Assembly: GCF_014117325.1 (NCBI RefSeq)
Contig: NZ_CP059732.1
Location: 4,849,001-4,913,000, forward strand
Direction of reading: 5' to 3'
Length of the DNA stretch: 64,000 bases
DNA from: Spirosoma foliorum
GTDB lineage: Bacteria; Bacteroidota; Bacteroidia; Cytophagales; Spirosomataceae
The translations under genes and the position numbers were made by a program. The notes under the pieces are model-generated. The model was given only the letters and a program-made list of their open reading frames with translations. It was not told the DNA's origin and did not search any database. Positions within the stretch are counted from its first letter, which is position 1; each line of letters opens with the position of its first letter. Below are positions 18,376 to 27,820 of this stretch, piece by piece.

Positions 18376-20733
18376 ATGATTGAATTTGCCCCCGGAACCT
18401 ACCGAACTATAATTCGAAATCTTTGGCGATACTCATTGCTCAGCATCGTTCTGCTGATTTTATATGTTTTAGCGGTTAGTTATAACTTTCTATGGCTCTT
18501 TGGTGGTATGCCAAGCTTAAAAGCGCTTGAAAACCCAAAAAGCGAAGAGGCCTCTGAAGTTTATACAGCCGATCATCAATTGCTGGGTAAATACTATGTT
18601 GAGAACCGGACGCTTATTGAAATTTCTCAAGTATCTCCTAACGTTACATCGGCGCTGCTAGCCACAGAAGATGCCCGCTTTATCAAGCACTCAGGCATTG
18701 ATCCTCGCTCGCTTTTTCGGGCAATAGGTGGATTTCTCACGTTCAAAGACGCATCCAGTTCAGGTGGTGGCAGTACACTCACGCAACAGACAGCGAAAAA
18801 TCTTTTCGATACCCGACAGGAAGAACTTCGTGGGGTATTGGGGAATGTGCCAATTATTGGCCTTGTCATTGCGAAAACCAAGGAGTGGATTCTGGCGGTT
18901 AGGTTGGAACGCAATTACACCAAACAAGAGGTCATGATGATGTACCTCAATACGGTGTCTTTTGGGAACAACACCTATGGAATCAAGACGGCGGCTAAAA
19001 CCTATTTCAGTAAAGAGCCCTGGAATCTTAACGTCGAAGAAGCGGCAATGCTGGTTGGTATGCTTAAAAACCCAACATTTTATAACCCGCGTCTGTCTGA
19101 AGAACGCACAAGAGATCGTCGAAATGTTGTGTTAAGCCAGATGAAAAAATACAAGTTTCTGAGCGACGAGCAGTATTTCACTTATAAAAATAAACCGCTG
19201 AAACTTGATTTCAGTGTTGAAAATCAGAACACTGGTATGGCGGCCTATTTCCGGTCGGTCATTAAGGACGACATTAAACGGTGGATTCGACAGTATAATG
19301 AAGAGAATCCCGGTGCTGAGCTTGATCTTTATACAAGCGGGTTAAAAATTTTCACGACCATCGATTCGCGTATGCAGGCTTATGCTGAAGAAGCCGTGAT
19401 GACCAACATGCGTGACCAGCAGAAGAAATTTTATGAACACTGGCGCGGTCGAAACCCTTGGGTAAAAAAAGACGATCGTACCAAAAAATATATTGAGATA
19501 CCGGGTTTCATTGAAGATCGGGCCAAACGAACAACGCGCTATAAACAGCTTAAAGCGCTCTATGGGACAGATGATCAGGCCATCTGGCGTGATATGCGAA
19601 AGCCCATCAAGATGAAAGTATTTGTGTACGGAGGTAAACGGAATGAGAAAGATACGACCATGAGTCCGCTCGATTCCATTCGCTACTACAAACGGCTACT
19701 CAATACAGGATTCATGTCGATGGACCCTCGTAATGGCTATGTGAAGGCCTGGGTAGGTGGGGTGAGTTTCAAACACATGAAGTTCGATCACGTTCGCCAG
19801 AGCCGTCGCCAACCTGGTTCAACGTTTAAGCCATTTATTTACCTAACCGCTATGGATCAAGGTTTTGTTACGCCCTGTAGCCATCTAGTTGATCAGCCTA
19901 CTACATTCGCTCATGGCGAAGACAACAACAATGGCCCAGCCTGGACACCCAAAAATTCGAACGGCAAATACAGCTACCAGAGTTTATCGCTACGAGAAGC
20001 ACTAGGTCAGTCGATCAATACGGTTAGTGCTCAGTTGATTAAGAAAACCAGGTCGGAAGAGGTCATAAAATATGCGCATGAAATGGGCATTGAAAGTAAA
20101 GATTTACGAGCCGACCCAACGCTTTGTCTGGGCACCAGCGACGTATCTGTTTACGAAATGGTGTCGGCTTACTGTGCCTTCGCTAATGGGGGTATGCGTG
20201 TCCGGCCAATGATGCTGGTACAGATTCAGGATAAGAATGGCAATGTGTTAAAAGACTTTACGCCTGATGCCAAACAAGTTATCAGTGCCAACAGAGCTTA
20301 CGAAATGCTTCACCTGATGCGGGGAGCTGTTGAAGAGCCTAATGGCACGGCTAAACGCTTAGAAACTCAGTACAAGCTATTGGAAGGTGGCAATGAAATT
20401 GCGGCCAAAACCGGAACAACCTCCAATTATTCAGATGGCTGGTTTATGGGTATGACGCAACATCTAGTGTCTGGATTATGGGTAGGTGGCGATGACCGTT
20501 CCATTCACTTCCGAAATATTGAACTAGGCCAGGGTGGTCGGGTAGCTATGCCAGCCTGGGCAGTATACATGCAGAAAATTTATAAAGACCCCACGCTGAC
20601 AAATTATCGGCCAGAGCCATTCCGCAAACCCAATAACTTCAAAATTGATTGTGGGGGCTATCATATTGACTCTTCTCAACGGTATATTCCACCCAAAGTG
20701 GTGCCGGAAGATGAAGATGAAATTCTACAGTAA
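18376..20733 (+). CDS. Penicillin-binding protein 1A (bifunctional)
   Basis: Class A PBP of 785 aa, polymerising and cross-linking peptidoglycan. A cytoplasmic N-terminus and one membrane helix (about 18-40) precede the glycosyltransferase domain with LLATEDARFIKHSGID (catalytic Glu98) and SGGGSTLTQQTAKNL. The transpeptidase domain has RQPGSTFKPF (S482, K485), a SIN motif (QSINTVSAQL) and KTGTTSNYSDGWF (from K678). The length and order match MrcA/PonA. It follows sprE across a hairpin and ends at a terminator before uvrC. Confidence 0.95.
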   Translation: MIEFAPGTYRTIIRNLWRYSLLSIVLLILYVLAVSYNFLWLFGGMPSLKALENPKSEEASEVYTADHQLLGKYYVENRTLIEISQVSPNVTSALLATEDARFIKHSGIDPRSLFRAIGGFLTFKDASSSGGGSTLTQQTAKNLFDTRQEELRGVLGNVPIIGLVIAKTKEWILAVRLERNYTKQEVMMMYLNTVSFGNNTYGIKTAAKTYFSKEPWNLNVEEAAMLVGMLKNPTFYNPRLSEERTRDRRNVVLSQMKKYKFLSDEQYFTYKNKPLKLDFSVENQNTGMAAYFRSVIKDDIKRWIRQYNEENPGAELDLYTSGLKIFTTIDSRMQAYAEEAVMTNMRDQQKKFYEHWRGRNPWVKKDDRTKKYIEIPGFIEDRAKRTTRYKQLKALYGTDDQAIWRDMRKPIKMKVFVYGGKRNEKDTTMSPLDSIRYYKRLLNTGFMSMDPRNGYVKAWVGGVSFKHMKFDHVRQSRRQPGSTFKPFIYLTAMDQGFVTPCSHLVDQPTTFAHGEDNNNGPAWTPKNSNGKYSYQSLSLREALGQSINTVSAQLIKKTRSEEVIKYAHEMGIESKDLRADPTLCLGTSDVSVYEMVSAYCAFANGGMRVRPMMLVQIQDKNGNVLKDFTPDAKQVISANRAYEMLHLMRGAVEEPNGTAKRLETQYKLLEGGNEIAAKTGTTSNYSDGWFMGMTQHLVSGLWVGGDDRSIHFRNIELGQGGRVAMPAWAVYMQKIYKDPTLTNYRPEPFRKPNNFKIDCGGYHIDSSQRYIPPKVVPEDEDEILQ

Positions 20734-20734
20734 T

Positions 20735-20769
20735 ACTAAAAAGGCCAGCCCATTGCTGGCCTTTTTAGT
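20735..20769 (+). terminator. Intrinsic terminator after PBP1A
   Basis: Perfect 15-bp stem: 20735-20749 (ACTAAAAAGGCCAGC) with 20755-20769, 5-base loop and T-run. It is fully symmetric even though the next gene, uvrC, is on the same strand. Confidence 0.93.
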
Positions 20770-20878
20770 AGGTAAATTTGAAGCAACCTTTCACTGATTT
20801 TGATTGTTTTGTAATACCGGCCATCTCGGTCGAAGACGCCATAAGATTAACGCTTGACCCGCTTGGTCTACCTGCAGT

Positions 20879-22690
20879 ATGCCCGATTTTGACTATAAAA
20901 AAGAATTAACAAAAGTGCCCCACGAACCTGGGGTTTACCGCTATTTTGATGCGACGGGCGAGGTGATTTATGTAGGTAAAGCCAAAGACCTGAAAAATCG
21001 TGTAAGTAGCTATTTCACGAACTCAAAAGGGCATGATCGTAAAACTTTGCGGCTGGTTAGCCAAATCCGTAAGATCGAATTTACAATAGTCCACACTGAA
21101 TTTGACGCGCTCTTACTCGAAAATCAGCTCATTAAACGATACCAGCCGAAATTCAACATTTTGCTGCGTGATGATAAAACGTACCCTTTTGTTTGCGTCA
21201 CGAATGAGCATTTTCCACGAGTTATGACAACTAGGCGTATTGACCGCAAATTAGGCACCTTTTATGGCCCGTTTGCCAACCTGAAGCCAATGTATACTGT
21301 GCTGGATATGTTCAGCCAGTTATTTACTATTCGTACATGCAACTTCAACCTAGCTCAGGAAAATATCGAAGCGGGTAAATATAAAGTTTGTCTAGAATAT
21401 CATATTGGCAACTGTAAAGGGCCTTGTGAGGGCAAACAAAGCGAACCTGATTATAACAATGACATTGAGCAGGTCCATCACATTTTAAAAGGAAATCTGA
21501 AACCGGCTCAGGAGTATTTCAAGGGGCGCATGGTTGAAGCGGCCAACGAGTTAGCGTTTGAGCAAGCTCAGAAATACAAGGAGAAAATGGACGTTCTGCA
21601 ACGATTCCAGAGCAAATCAACCGTTGTAAACCCCAAGATTGCTGACGCCGATGTATTTTCGATAGCCTCTGATGAAGTTTCAGCTTACATCAATTTCATG
21701 AAGGTCGTGAATGGGACTATCGTTCAAACGCATACGGTTGAAGTCAAAAAGAAACTCGACGAAACTGACCCTGATCTATTGGCCATGATGATCATTGAGT
21801 TCCGAGAGCAGTACGGTAGTCAGGCGAAAGAGATTATCTCAAACATTCCGCTTGATGTAGATCTGAAAGCAGAAGTGACCGTCCCCCAAATTGGTGATAA
21901 GAAGAAGTTGCTGGACATGTCTTTGAAAAACGTGTTGTATTTCCGGCGTGAACGGCAGGAGCGAGCAGCCGCAGAAGCAACAGCCAGCGCTAGTAAAAAG
22001 GATCGTGTACTGATTCGTTTGAAGCAGGATTTGCAGTTAAAAACGCTGCCTAATCGCATTGAGTGCTTCGATAACTCCAATATCCAAGGTACAAATCCGG
22101 TTTCGGCTATGGTGTGTTTCATAGGTGGCAAACCAGCCAATCGGGAATACAGGCATTTTTCTATTCAAACTGTTGTCGGCCCTAACGACTTTGCCAGTAT
22201 GTATGAAGTTGTTACCCGTCGATATACTCGTGTACTGACCGAAGGCACCGACATGCCAGACCTTATCGTAATTGATGGTGGTAAAGGCCAATTGAGTGCT
22301 GCCTGCGATGCATTGAAAGCCCTGGACTTATATGGAAAGGTGCCCATTATCGGTATTGCCAAACGGTTAGAGGAAATCTATTTCCCCGAAGATAACCTGC
22401 CGCTTTACATTGATAAGAAATCGGAGTCACTCAAGCTCATACAGCGCATTCGTGACGAAGCCCACCGATTTGCCATTACCTATCACCGGGATAAACGCAG
22501 CCGAAATAGCTTAATTAGTGAACTGGAAAATGTAGAAGGAGTCGGCAAAAAAACAGCAGCTAAACTCCTGAAACACTTTAAAGGCGTGACTAAAATTCGA
22601 GAAGCATCCTTTGATGAAGTGGCCGAAGTGGTTGGAAAAGACCGGGCGACAAAGCTCAAAGAATACTTCGATATCATTCAGAACGGCTAG
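20879..22690 (+). CDS. uvrC: Excinuclease ABC subunit C
   Basis: Protein of 603 aa, the dual-incision nuclease of nucleotide excision repair. The N-terminal GIY-YIG domain is seen as GVYRYFDATGEVIYVGKAK, followed by the UvrB-interacting UVR region around EQAQKYKEKMDVLQ. The C-terminal RNase H-like nuclease has ECFDNSNIQGTNPVSAMV and LIVIDGGKGQLSAA, with helix-hairpin-helix motifs at the end (ENVEGVGKKTAAKLLKHF). Full length and intact. It is convergent with gldN; a long perfect hairpin separates them. Confidence 0.97.
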   Translation: MPDFDYKKELTKVPHEPGVYRYFDATGEVIYVGKAKDLKNRVSSYFTNSKGHDRKTLRLVSQIRKIEFTIVHTEFDALLLENQLIKRYQPKFNILLRDDKTYPFVCVTNEHFPRVMTTRRIDRKLGTFYGPFANLKPMYTVLDMFSQLFTIRTCNFNLAQENIEAGKYKVCLEYHIGNCKGPCEGKQSEPDYNNDIEQVHHILKGNLKPAQEYFKGRMVEAANELAFEQAQKYKEKMDVLQRFQSKSTVVNPKIADADVFSIASDEVSAYINFMKVVNGTIVQTHTVEVKKKLDETDPDLLAMMIIEFREQYGSQAKEIISNIPLDVDLKAEVTVPQIGDKKKLLDMSLKNVLYFRRERQERAAAEATASASKKDRVLIRLKQDLQLKTLPNRIECFDNSNIQGTNPVSAMVCFIGGKPANREYRHFSIQTVVGPNDFASMYEVVTRRYTRVLTEGTDMPDLIVIDGGKGQLSAACDALKALDLYGKVPIIGIAKRLEEIYFPEDNLPLYIDKKSESLKLIQRIRDEAHRFAITYHRDKRSRNSLISELENVEGVGKKTAAKLLKHFKGVTKIREASFDEVAEVVGKDRATKLKEYFDIIQNG

Positions 22691-22708
22691 CAATTGCGAG
22701 AGCGAACT

Positions 22709-22762
22709 AATAAGGCATAAAAAAAAAGCGGCTTTTAAGCCGCTTTTTTTTTATGCCTTATT
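22709..22762. terminator. Bidirectional terminator, perfect 26-bp stem
   Basis: Arms 22709-22734 and 22737-22762 are perfectly complementary around a TT loop. A GCGGCTT/AAGCCGC core is flanked by nine As and nine Ts, then by a further paired AATAAGGCAT/ATGCCTTATT. The outer arm reaches into the gldN stop codon (22761-22763). It serves the convergent uvrC and gldN. Confidence 0.93.
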
Positions 22763-23804
22763 AGTATTCCCAGAGACTATGCTCAGTTTCCATCAATTCG
22801 TATTCGGTTTGATACGATTTCAGCAAACCTTCCCGATCACCATACATACCAACTAAATCAGTATCACCTGGGTTAGCTACTTTCGTAATCCGACCATAGA
22901 ATAACCGGAGATCAAAGGCATCGGCAAGATTTTTATGCTGTGCCTGATTTTGTGGGTTATACCAGATAAACTTCTTAGGATCACTACGGAACAGCTTGTC
23001 TAAATCCTTGTACTTGAACGAAGCGATAGGCTTCTCGTAACCAGCTGTATTCTTATCCGCAGGAAGCAGAAGTGTTACAGTCTGAATATCGTAATACAGA
23101 CGAGAACGTTTTCGGTCAAAAATCCAGTCTTCTTTAATTTCCAGGATATTCAACTCTTTTGGAAAATATTCATCACCAGAAAGAACGGGTGCTTGCGCAA
23201 CTGCTACCGTATCTTTCTTCGGTTCTACAACAGGAGCTGGAACAGTAGTTTTACCTTTCTTTCCTTTTCCTTTAACTATCGCCGATTTTTTCTTAGGAGC
23301 ACCCCAGCCATCATCTGCTGGTTCAGCGGCTTTTTTAGGAGCACCCCAACCATCGTCAGCTTTTTTCTTGTCGTCCTTTTTAGGGGCATCCCAGCCATCG
23401 CTTTTACCTTTACCTTCTTCGGTAAAACCTGCAGCAATCTCTTCTTTCGACAAGCCACCACCTGTATTTGGAATCAACAGGTTCTCGTGAAATTTCTCAG
23501 GAGATATTTTCGTCGTACATGAATCGCTTGTGTAGGCGTCAATAAGACCAGCTTTCACAGCTTCCATCAAATACTTCGAGATTTCGTTATTCTTCGAGAA
23601 CATCGACTGATTCTGTTTCTCCTTTAGGTCAATCCGACGCCAAAGGGTCTTCTTCATCATAATATCATTCTCGTTAATTCCACGAACCGAATTTGCATTC
23701 ACAGCACTGTTCGCCTTTTCCTGAGCCAAGGCATTCTCCCCTGCCAACGCCAGCGCTGCTACCGCCAGCACACCAGCAAATCGTATCGTTTTAATTTGTG
23801 TCAT
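22761..23804 (-). CDS. gldN: Gliding/type IX secretion protein GldN (PorN)
   Basis: Protein of 347 aa with a signal peptide (TIRFAGVLAVAALALAGENALAQ), periplasmic. With GldK it forms the ring beneath the outer membrane in the type IX system. The C-terminal half is the GldN core (NILEIKEDWIFDRKRSRLYYDIQTV..., PIASFKYKDLDKLF, FIWYNPQNQAQHKNLADAFDLRLFYGRI). In the middle, at about residues 135-180, is an inserted low-complexity stretch with three near-copies of DGWGAPKK separated by Lys/Ala/Asp linkers, then a KGKGKKGK basic run; this is not part of the conserved core. It is the last gene of the gldK-L-M-N set (56 bp after gldM). Confidence 0.93.
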   Translation of the reverse strand: MTQIKTIRFAGVLAVAALALAGENALAQEKANSAVNANSVRGINENDIMMKKTLWRRIDLKEKQNQSMFSKNNEISKYLMEAVKAGLIDAYTSDSCTTKISPEKFHENLLIPNTGGGLSKEEIAAGFTEEGKGKSDGWDAPKKDDKKKADDGWGAPKKAAEPADDGWGAPKKKSAIVKGKGKKGKTTVPAPVVEPKKDTVAVAQAPVLSGDEYFPKELNILEIKEDWIFDRKRSRLYYDIQTVTLLLPADKNTAGYEKPIASFKYKDLDKLFRSDPKKFIWYNPQNQAQHKNLADAFDLRLFYGRITKVANPGDTDLVGMYGDREGLLKSYQTEYELMETEHSLWEY

Positions 23805-23860
23805 GGCTTTATTTATTGTCCAACTTGTAAATGTAACGACCAGTAAACCACTTTAGTACG

Positions 23861-25447
23861 TTAATAAAGAGAAACCTGTGACAACAGACTTCCCATTGGG
23901 ACATCACTGATTTCACCCCGGAAATTCCGGCGCTGAACACCATCAATTTCAATAATCAGGCGGTCACCAGGCTGAGCTTCAGCAGCTAGATCACTGATTG
24001 ATCCACCACCTGCTCCTGTTTTGGTAAACTTAACCCGTTTTGTGCCACGTACCAGCGATATTGTTGCTCCTGTAGTACGGAAGTTAGCATCGTCGGGTGA
24101 GAAAGCGGCAAAACTCGGATCGGAAACAGCTTGAATCTTCACACTACGTGCCGATGATACAGGAACACCACGTGGGTCCGTTGCAGGCGTGCCACCAACA
24201 GATACTTGTATGCTCGGACGTGGTACTTTCGTCACCTTGAAATGTTCAGTTCCTAGCAGGCTACCGCTATTGCTAATATTTAACGCAACGTTTGCTGAGC
24301 TTGGCACTACAGTTACCTTACCTTTTTCACCAGATGCAATAACAGACGCGCCATCTGCACTTATATTTGGGTTCCATAAAGCACCTAATTGAGGGCTTTG
24401 GATACTCAATTTATTGGCACAACCGAGGTATAAAGGAGGCAATGTACCTGTTTCGATTTGGTAAGAAGGTTTCGCTACGAAATACTCCGCCGACAACGGA
24501 ACCGTTTTTAAACCAGCCGGGGTCTGATAAGCAATTGAGCCTGTTAACACGCGACGAGCTAATCCGTTCTTATCATAAGAACCCCCCTGAGCGGTAAACT
24601 CAACAATACCCTGACCATCCTGCATACGAACTGCACCACCATTCAGACTCATACGAGGCTGAATACCAGATGACGAGGCCGCCAAAAACATTTGACCTTT
24701 AAACTTTGTACCCGCTACAACAACTTTCGAATCCATGCTAAGCATGGCAATGATTTTGTCGAATTTAACATCCTGTGCACCAACTTTACTAGCCAGCGCA
24801 TCAAGTACTTCACCTTCAACTCGACGTACGTCGGCTTGCTTCTGACTTAAAACCGCCAACGCTGCAGGTACTGGTGTTTGAGCAAAATTCAGTTCAGCAA
24901 AATCCTTTCTTTTTTGATCAGGCGAATTGCTGGCAATTGGATCGTCTTTGCCGTCGAGTGCCATTGGGCTGTACTTCGCACCTGAATACTTCGAAAGGTT
25001 TTCAACATAGCCATTCAACTGATCTTTCAGTTTAAAAGCTGCTCCATTTCGGTTTGTACCGATCATGAGCTGGGCTACTTTTTCCTCTTCACTCAGGTTT
25101 TTAATATTACCCGATTCATCACGGCCACCGCCAGCCTCTACTAATTGCTCCTTAAGTTTGTCAATTTCAGAAATTACGTCTGCTGTTAGCTTCCGCACTT
25201 CGTCAGCTTGTTTAACAATAACGAGATCAGTAGCGCGATTACCTGATTTTTCGACAGTAGCCCGAATATTATCAAATGTACCCTGGTTAATTTTACCAAC
25301 GGCACCTGTAGACTGCTCTAAGCTGTTATTAATTAAAACGAATTTTTCCAGAATGGCCGACGTGACTTGGAGAGCCAATAAAGCGGTCAAAACCAGATAC
25401 ATCATCCCGATCATCTTCTGACGGGGTGTCTCTTTTGTGCCTGCCAT
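23861..25447 (-). CDS. gldM: Gliding/type IX secretion motor protein GldM (PorM)
   Basis: Protein of 528 aa with one N-terminal membrane helix (MIGMMYLVLTALLALQVTSA) and a long periplasmic part of four domains, matching GldM. The N-terminal sequence MAGTKETPRQKMIGMMYLVL is diagnostic. GldM dimers contact GldL in the inner membrane and reach the GldKN ring, transmitting motor rotation. It follows gldL after 129 bp that contain a 38-bp perfect palindrome. Confidence 0.95.
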   Translation of the reverse strand: MAGTKETPRQKMIGMMYLVLTALLALQVTSAILEKFVLINNSLEQSTGAVGKINQGTFDNIRATVEKSGNRATDLVIVKQADEVRKLTADVISEIDKLKEQLVEAGGGRDESGNIKNLSEEEKVAQLMIGTNRNGAAFKLKDQLNGYVENLSKYSGAKYSPMALDGKDDPIASNSPDQKRKDFAELNFAQTPVPAALAVLSQKQADVRRVEGEVLDALASKVGAQDVKFDKIIAMLSMDSKVVVAGTKFKGQMFLAASSSGIQPRMSLNGGAVRMQDGQGIVEFTAQGGSYDKNGLARRVLTGSIAYQTPAGLKTVPLSAEYFVAKPSYQIETGTLPPLYLGCANKLSIQSPQLGALWNPNISADGASVIASGEKGKVTVVPSSANVALNISNSGSLLGTEHFKVTKVPRPSIQVSVGGTPATDPRGVPVSSARSVKIQAVSDPSFAAFSPDDANFRTTGATISLVRGTKRVKFTKTGAGGGSISDLAAEAQPGDRLIIEIDGVQRRNFRGEISDVPMGSLLSQVSLY

Positions 25448-25527
25448 AAACTATGGTAGTGAGAATAAAAAAATGTGGAACAGTCCGCTTTAGCGGTTAT
25501 CGTGTAAGAAGAGAAAAGTCTACATTA

Positions 25528-25565
25528 CTATTATTCACAAACCAGTACTGGTTTGTGAATAATAG
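25528..25565. repeat. 38-bp perfect palindrome between gldL and gldM
   Basis: The sequence reads the same on both strands from 25528 to 25565: half-arm CTATTATTCACAAACCAGT, then its exact complement, with no spacer. In RNA it would fold as a 17-bp stem with a GUAC tetraloop. It lies in the transcribed gap between gldL and gldM, without a U-run. Confidence 0.92.
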
Positions 25566-25576
25566 CGTAAACCAAT

Positions 25577-26395
25577 TTATTTGCCGTTGCCACGCATAGC
25601 TGTCAACATGCTACCGTATACATTGTTAAGAGATGCTAAGTTACCGGTCAATTTAGCCAGTTCATTTTTAAACTGCTGTGTGTCACGGCTGGCATCACTC
25701 ATGTTTTCCATAGCTGCGGTTAAGCTACCGTAGAAGGCGTTCATTGCTTTCAAGTGCTTGTTTGTATCCTGCAATTCCAGCTCATAAACTGCGTTCAAGG
25801 CACCCATATTTTTAGTTACCTTCTGGAATTGATCACGATAATCTTTCGCATCAGTAGTCGCATCGGCCATTGAATTCATAGCCGTAATAGCTGTACCATA
25901 CGACTTATTCATTTCAGAAATCGAAGTCGATGCCGATTTTACGCTCTTAGCGTAATCATTTGTAGCAACGGTTGCGTCGGTAAGATCCTTGATTTTCGTT
26001 ACTGTTTCGTTCAGGCTTCGGAAACCAGTACCCAACCGTTCAAATACGTCAGGAGTTACTTTAGCTTGCGCTAACATCTGGTCCATATTACCAGTCAGAC
26101 CATTTGCTTGTGGAGCTGGTTTACGGGCTTCACCTTTAAAATCATCAGCTAGTTCAGGATAAACTTTTTCCCAGGCATATCCATCACCAGCTGTAGCTGG
26201 CATTGTAAAACTTTGTACTGCGTATAAGGCAAAAATAACTACTTCGGTTAGCAGACCGAGCGTAAGCATAAAGCCAAACTGCTCGTTGTGCGTGATTTTA
26301 GCCCAGGCTCCGAAAATAACGACGGCTGCCCCAGCACTATAAATAGTTGGTACTAAACGATCCCAAAAGAAACTCGTGGATTTTTCTGCTGCCAT
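25577..26395 (-). CDS. gldL: Gliding/type IX secretion motor protein GldL (PorL)
   Basis: Protein of 272 aa with two N-terminal membrane helices (about residues 14-32 and 41-62) and a long cytoplasmic helical tail. Residues expected to couple proton flow are present: K33 and H36 after the first helix and E51 inside the second (GLLTEVVIF). The tail contains iterated SxxNxxYGxxxxAMxxMxDA units and is longer than strictly needed for the motor. GldL and GldM form the rotary proton-driven motor of the system. Confidence 0.95.
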   Translation of the reverse strand: MAAEKSTSFFWDRLVPTIYSAGAAVVIFGAWAKITHNEQFGFMLTLGLLTEVVIFALYAVQSFTMPATAGDGYAWEKVYPELADDFKGEARKPAPQANGLTGNMDQMLAQAKVTPDVFERLGTGFRSLNETVTKIKDLTDATVATNDYAKSVKSASTSISEMNKSYGTAITAMNSMADATTDAKDYRDQFQKVTKNMGALNAVYELELQDTNKHLKAMNAFYGSLTAAMENMSDASRDTQQFKNELAKLTGNLASLNNVYGSMLTAMRGNGK

Positions 26396-26433
26396 GATAA
26401 GCGATTATTGGATGGAATAGGTAATTGACTTAG

Positions 26434-27567
26434 TTATACTTTTTTAGCTGACTTTTTGCTGCTTTTACTCTTGCTGCTTCCTCCTACCTTACCACCACGA
26501 GCCGATGCAGTACGCCCTTCCAGATTATCCATTACACAACGGAAGCCAATGTAAGAACGCTTCTGGTCTTCATATTCATAATAACGAGTACCCGTTTCGA
26601 GATAGTAAGCAATATCTTTCCAGGAACCACCACGAACCACTTTGCGAGGTTCATCAGCATTCTGGTTGTCGGGGTTCATATCCCAAACGATAGCGTTTGT
26701 ATTATCGGCATAAGCATCACGACACCATTCGGCAACGTTACCAGCCATATTATATAGACCATAATCGTTGGCGCTATAGGCATTTGCTGGAGCGGTGTAA
26801 GGATAGCCATCGGCATCAAAATTACCACGCTGTGGTTTAAAGTTAGCCAGATAGCAACCTTTGCCGTTGGCTACGTATGGGTTACCCCAAGGATATTTAG
26901 CCCCACTTTTGCCACCACGTGCTGCCCATTCCCACTCTGCTTCTGATGGCAGGCGGAATCCAAATGAACGATACCCACCTTCTTTATTCCGGAAGTCGTC
27001 GAGGGTGTTGGTACGCCACTTACAGAAATGCTTTGCTGCAATCCAACTCACACCCACAACTGGGTAGGTATCAAAAGCCGGGTGAGCGTAATAGTGTTCC
27101 AGCATAGGATCACCATTGTGGTAAGTAAAGTCGTTTTTCCAAACAGTGGTATCTGGATAAAACTTAGCCATAATTTCTTCTTCACCCAATGTCGATACCG
27201 AATCAGCCAATAATGCATTGACGTACTGCCGATATTCATGGTTGGAAATTTCAGCATCATCCATGTAGAAAGAACTGATCGTCACCTGACGGTTCATGTT
27301 AATTTGGGTAGCTGCCACATCCTCGTCGGCTTGACCCATAATAAACGAACCTGATGGAATGAGAACCATACCATAGGGAGTGGGTTGTTTCCAACCTTTC
27401 CGTCCAGTGGCGGTAATTTCTCCATTTGTAACGCCTACTTCTCCTCCTTTGCCGCCTTTGCCGCCAAATTTTGACTTCAGAAAGCCACAACCTTGCATTA
27501 GCAGTACCACTGCTGCGACCATCACTACCCGGGTTGCGTTGACTGTTAACCAGTTATACTTCATCAT
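26434..27567 (-). CDS. gldK: Gliding/type IX secretion lipoprotein GldK (PorK)
   Basis: Protein of 377 aa; the signal peptide ends at a lipobox before Cys27 (LLMQGC). The body is a formylglycine-generating-enzyme-like/sulfatase-modifying fold: MVLIPSGSFIMGQADED, FYMDDAEISNHEYRQYV, FRLPSEAEWEWAARGG, NMAGNVAEW, VRGGSWKD and YIGFRCVMD. GldK uses this fold structurally in the outer-membrane ring with GldN. The C-terminal tail is a Ser/Lys-rich basic stretch. First gene of gldKLMN; the 253-bp upstream gap separates it from sprF. Confidence 0.95.
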   Translation of the reverse strand: MMKYNWLTVNATRVVMVAAVVLLMQGCGFLKSKFGGKGGKGGEVGVTNGEITATGRKGWKQPTPYGMVLIPSGSFIMGQADEDVAATQINMNRQVTISSFYMDDAEISNHEYRQYVNALLADSVSTLGEEEIMAKFYPDTTVWKNDFTYHNGDPMLEHYYAHPAFDTYPVVGVSWIAAKHFCKWRTNTLDDFRNKEGGYRSFGFRLPSEAEWEWAARGGKSGAKYPWGNPYVANGKGCYLANFKPQRGNFDADGYPYTAPANAYSANDYGLYNMAGNVAEWCRDAYADNTNAIVWDMNPDNQNADEPRKVVRGGSWKDIAYYLETGTRYYEYEDQKRSYIGFRCVMDNLEGRTASARGGKVGGSSKSKSSKKSAKKV

Positions 27568-27730
27568 CGTAGACCTTTTCTTCTTCTTCTTGTGCGAGAC
27601 CAGACTAAAAACGAAAATCTGTTTGGTTATTGTATGTTAAACCGGGTTCAGAATTATTTTCTATCAGTATTCTTACTCAATTCCGGTTCTATTTGGAAAA
27701 ACTCGTTTGACCTCAAATCAACCTATTCCC

Positions 27731-27738
27731 CAAAAATA
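27731..27738 (-). promoter_or_regulatory. Candidate Bacteroidota -7 box for gldK
   Basis: On the minus strand the word TATTTTTG fits the Bacteroidota -7 consensus TAnnTTTG and sits about 165 bp upstream of gldK. A TTG lies upstream, but its spacing (24 bases) is wider than usual, so this is only a candidate. Confidence 0.3.
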
Positions 27739-27820
27739 AGCGACCAGTTGCAAACAGCCTAACAAGAATATTGCCAAAATGGTCTTAATGGCAAAAATTA
27801 AGCTAGCGATTGGTCTAAAA

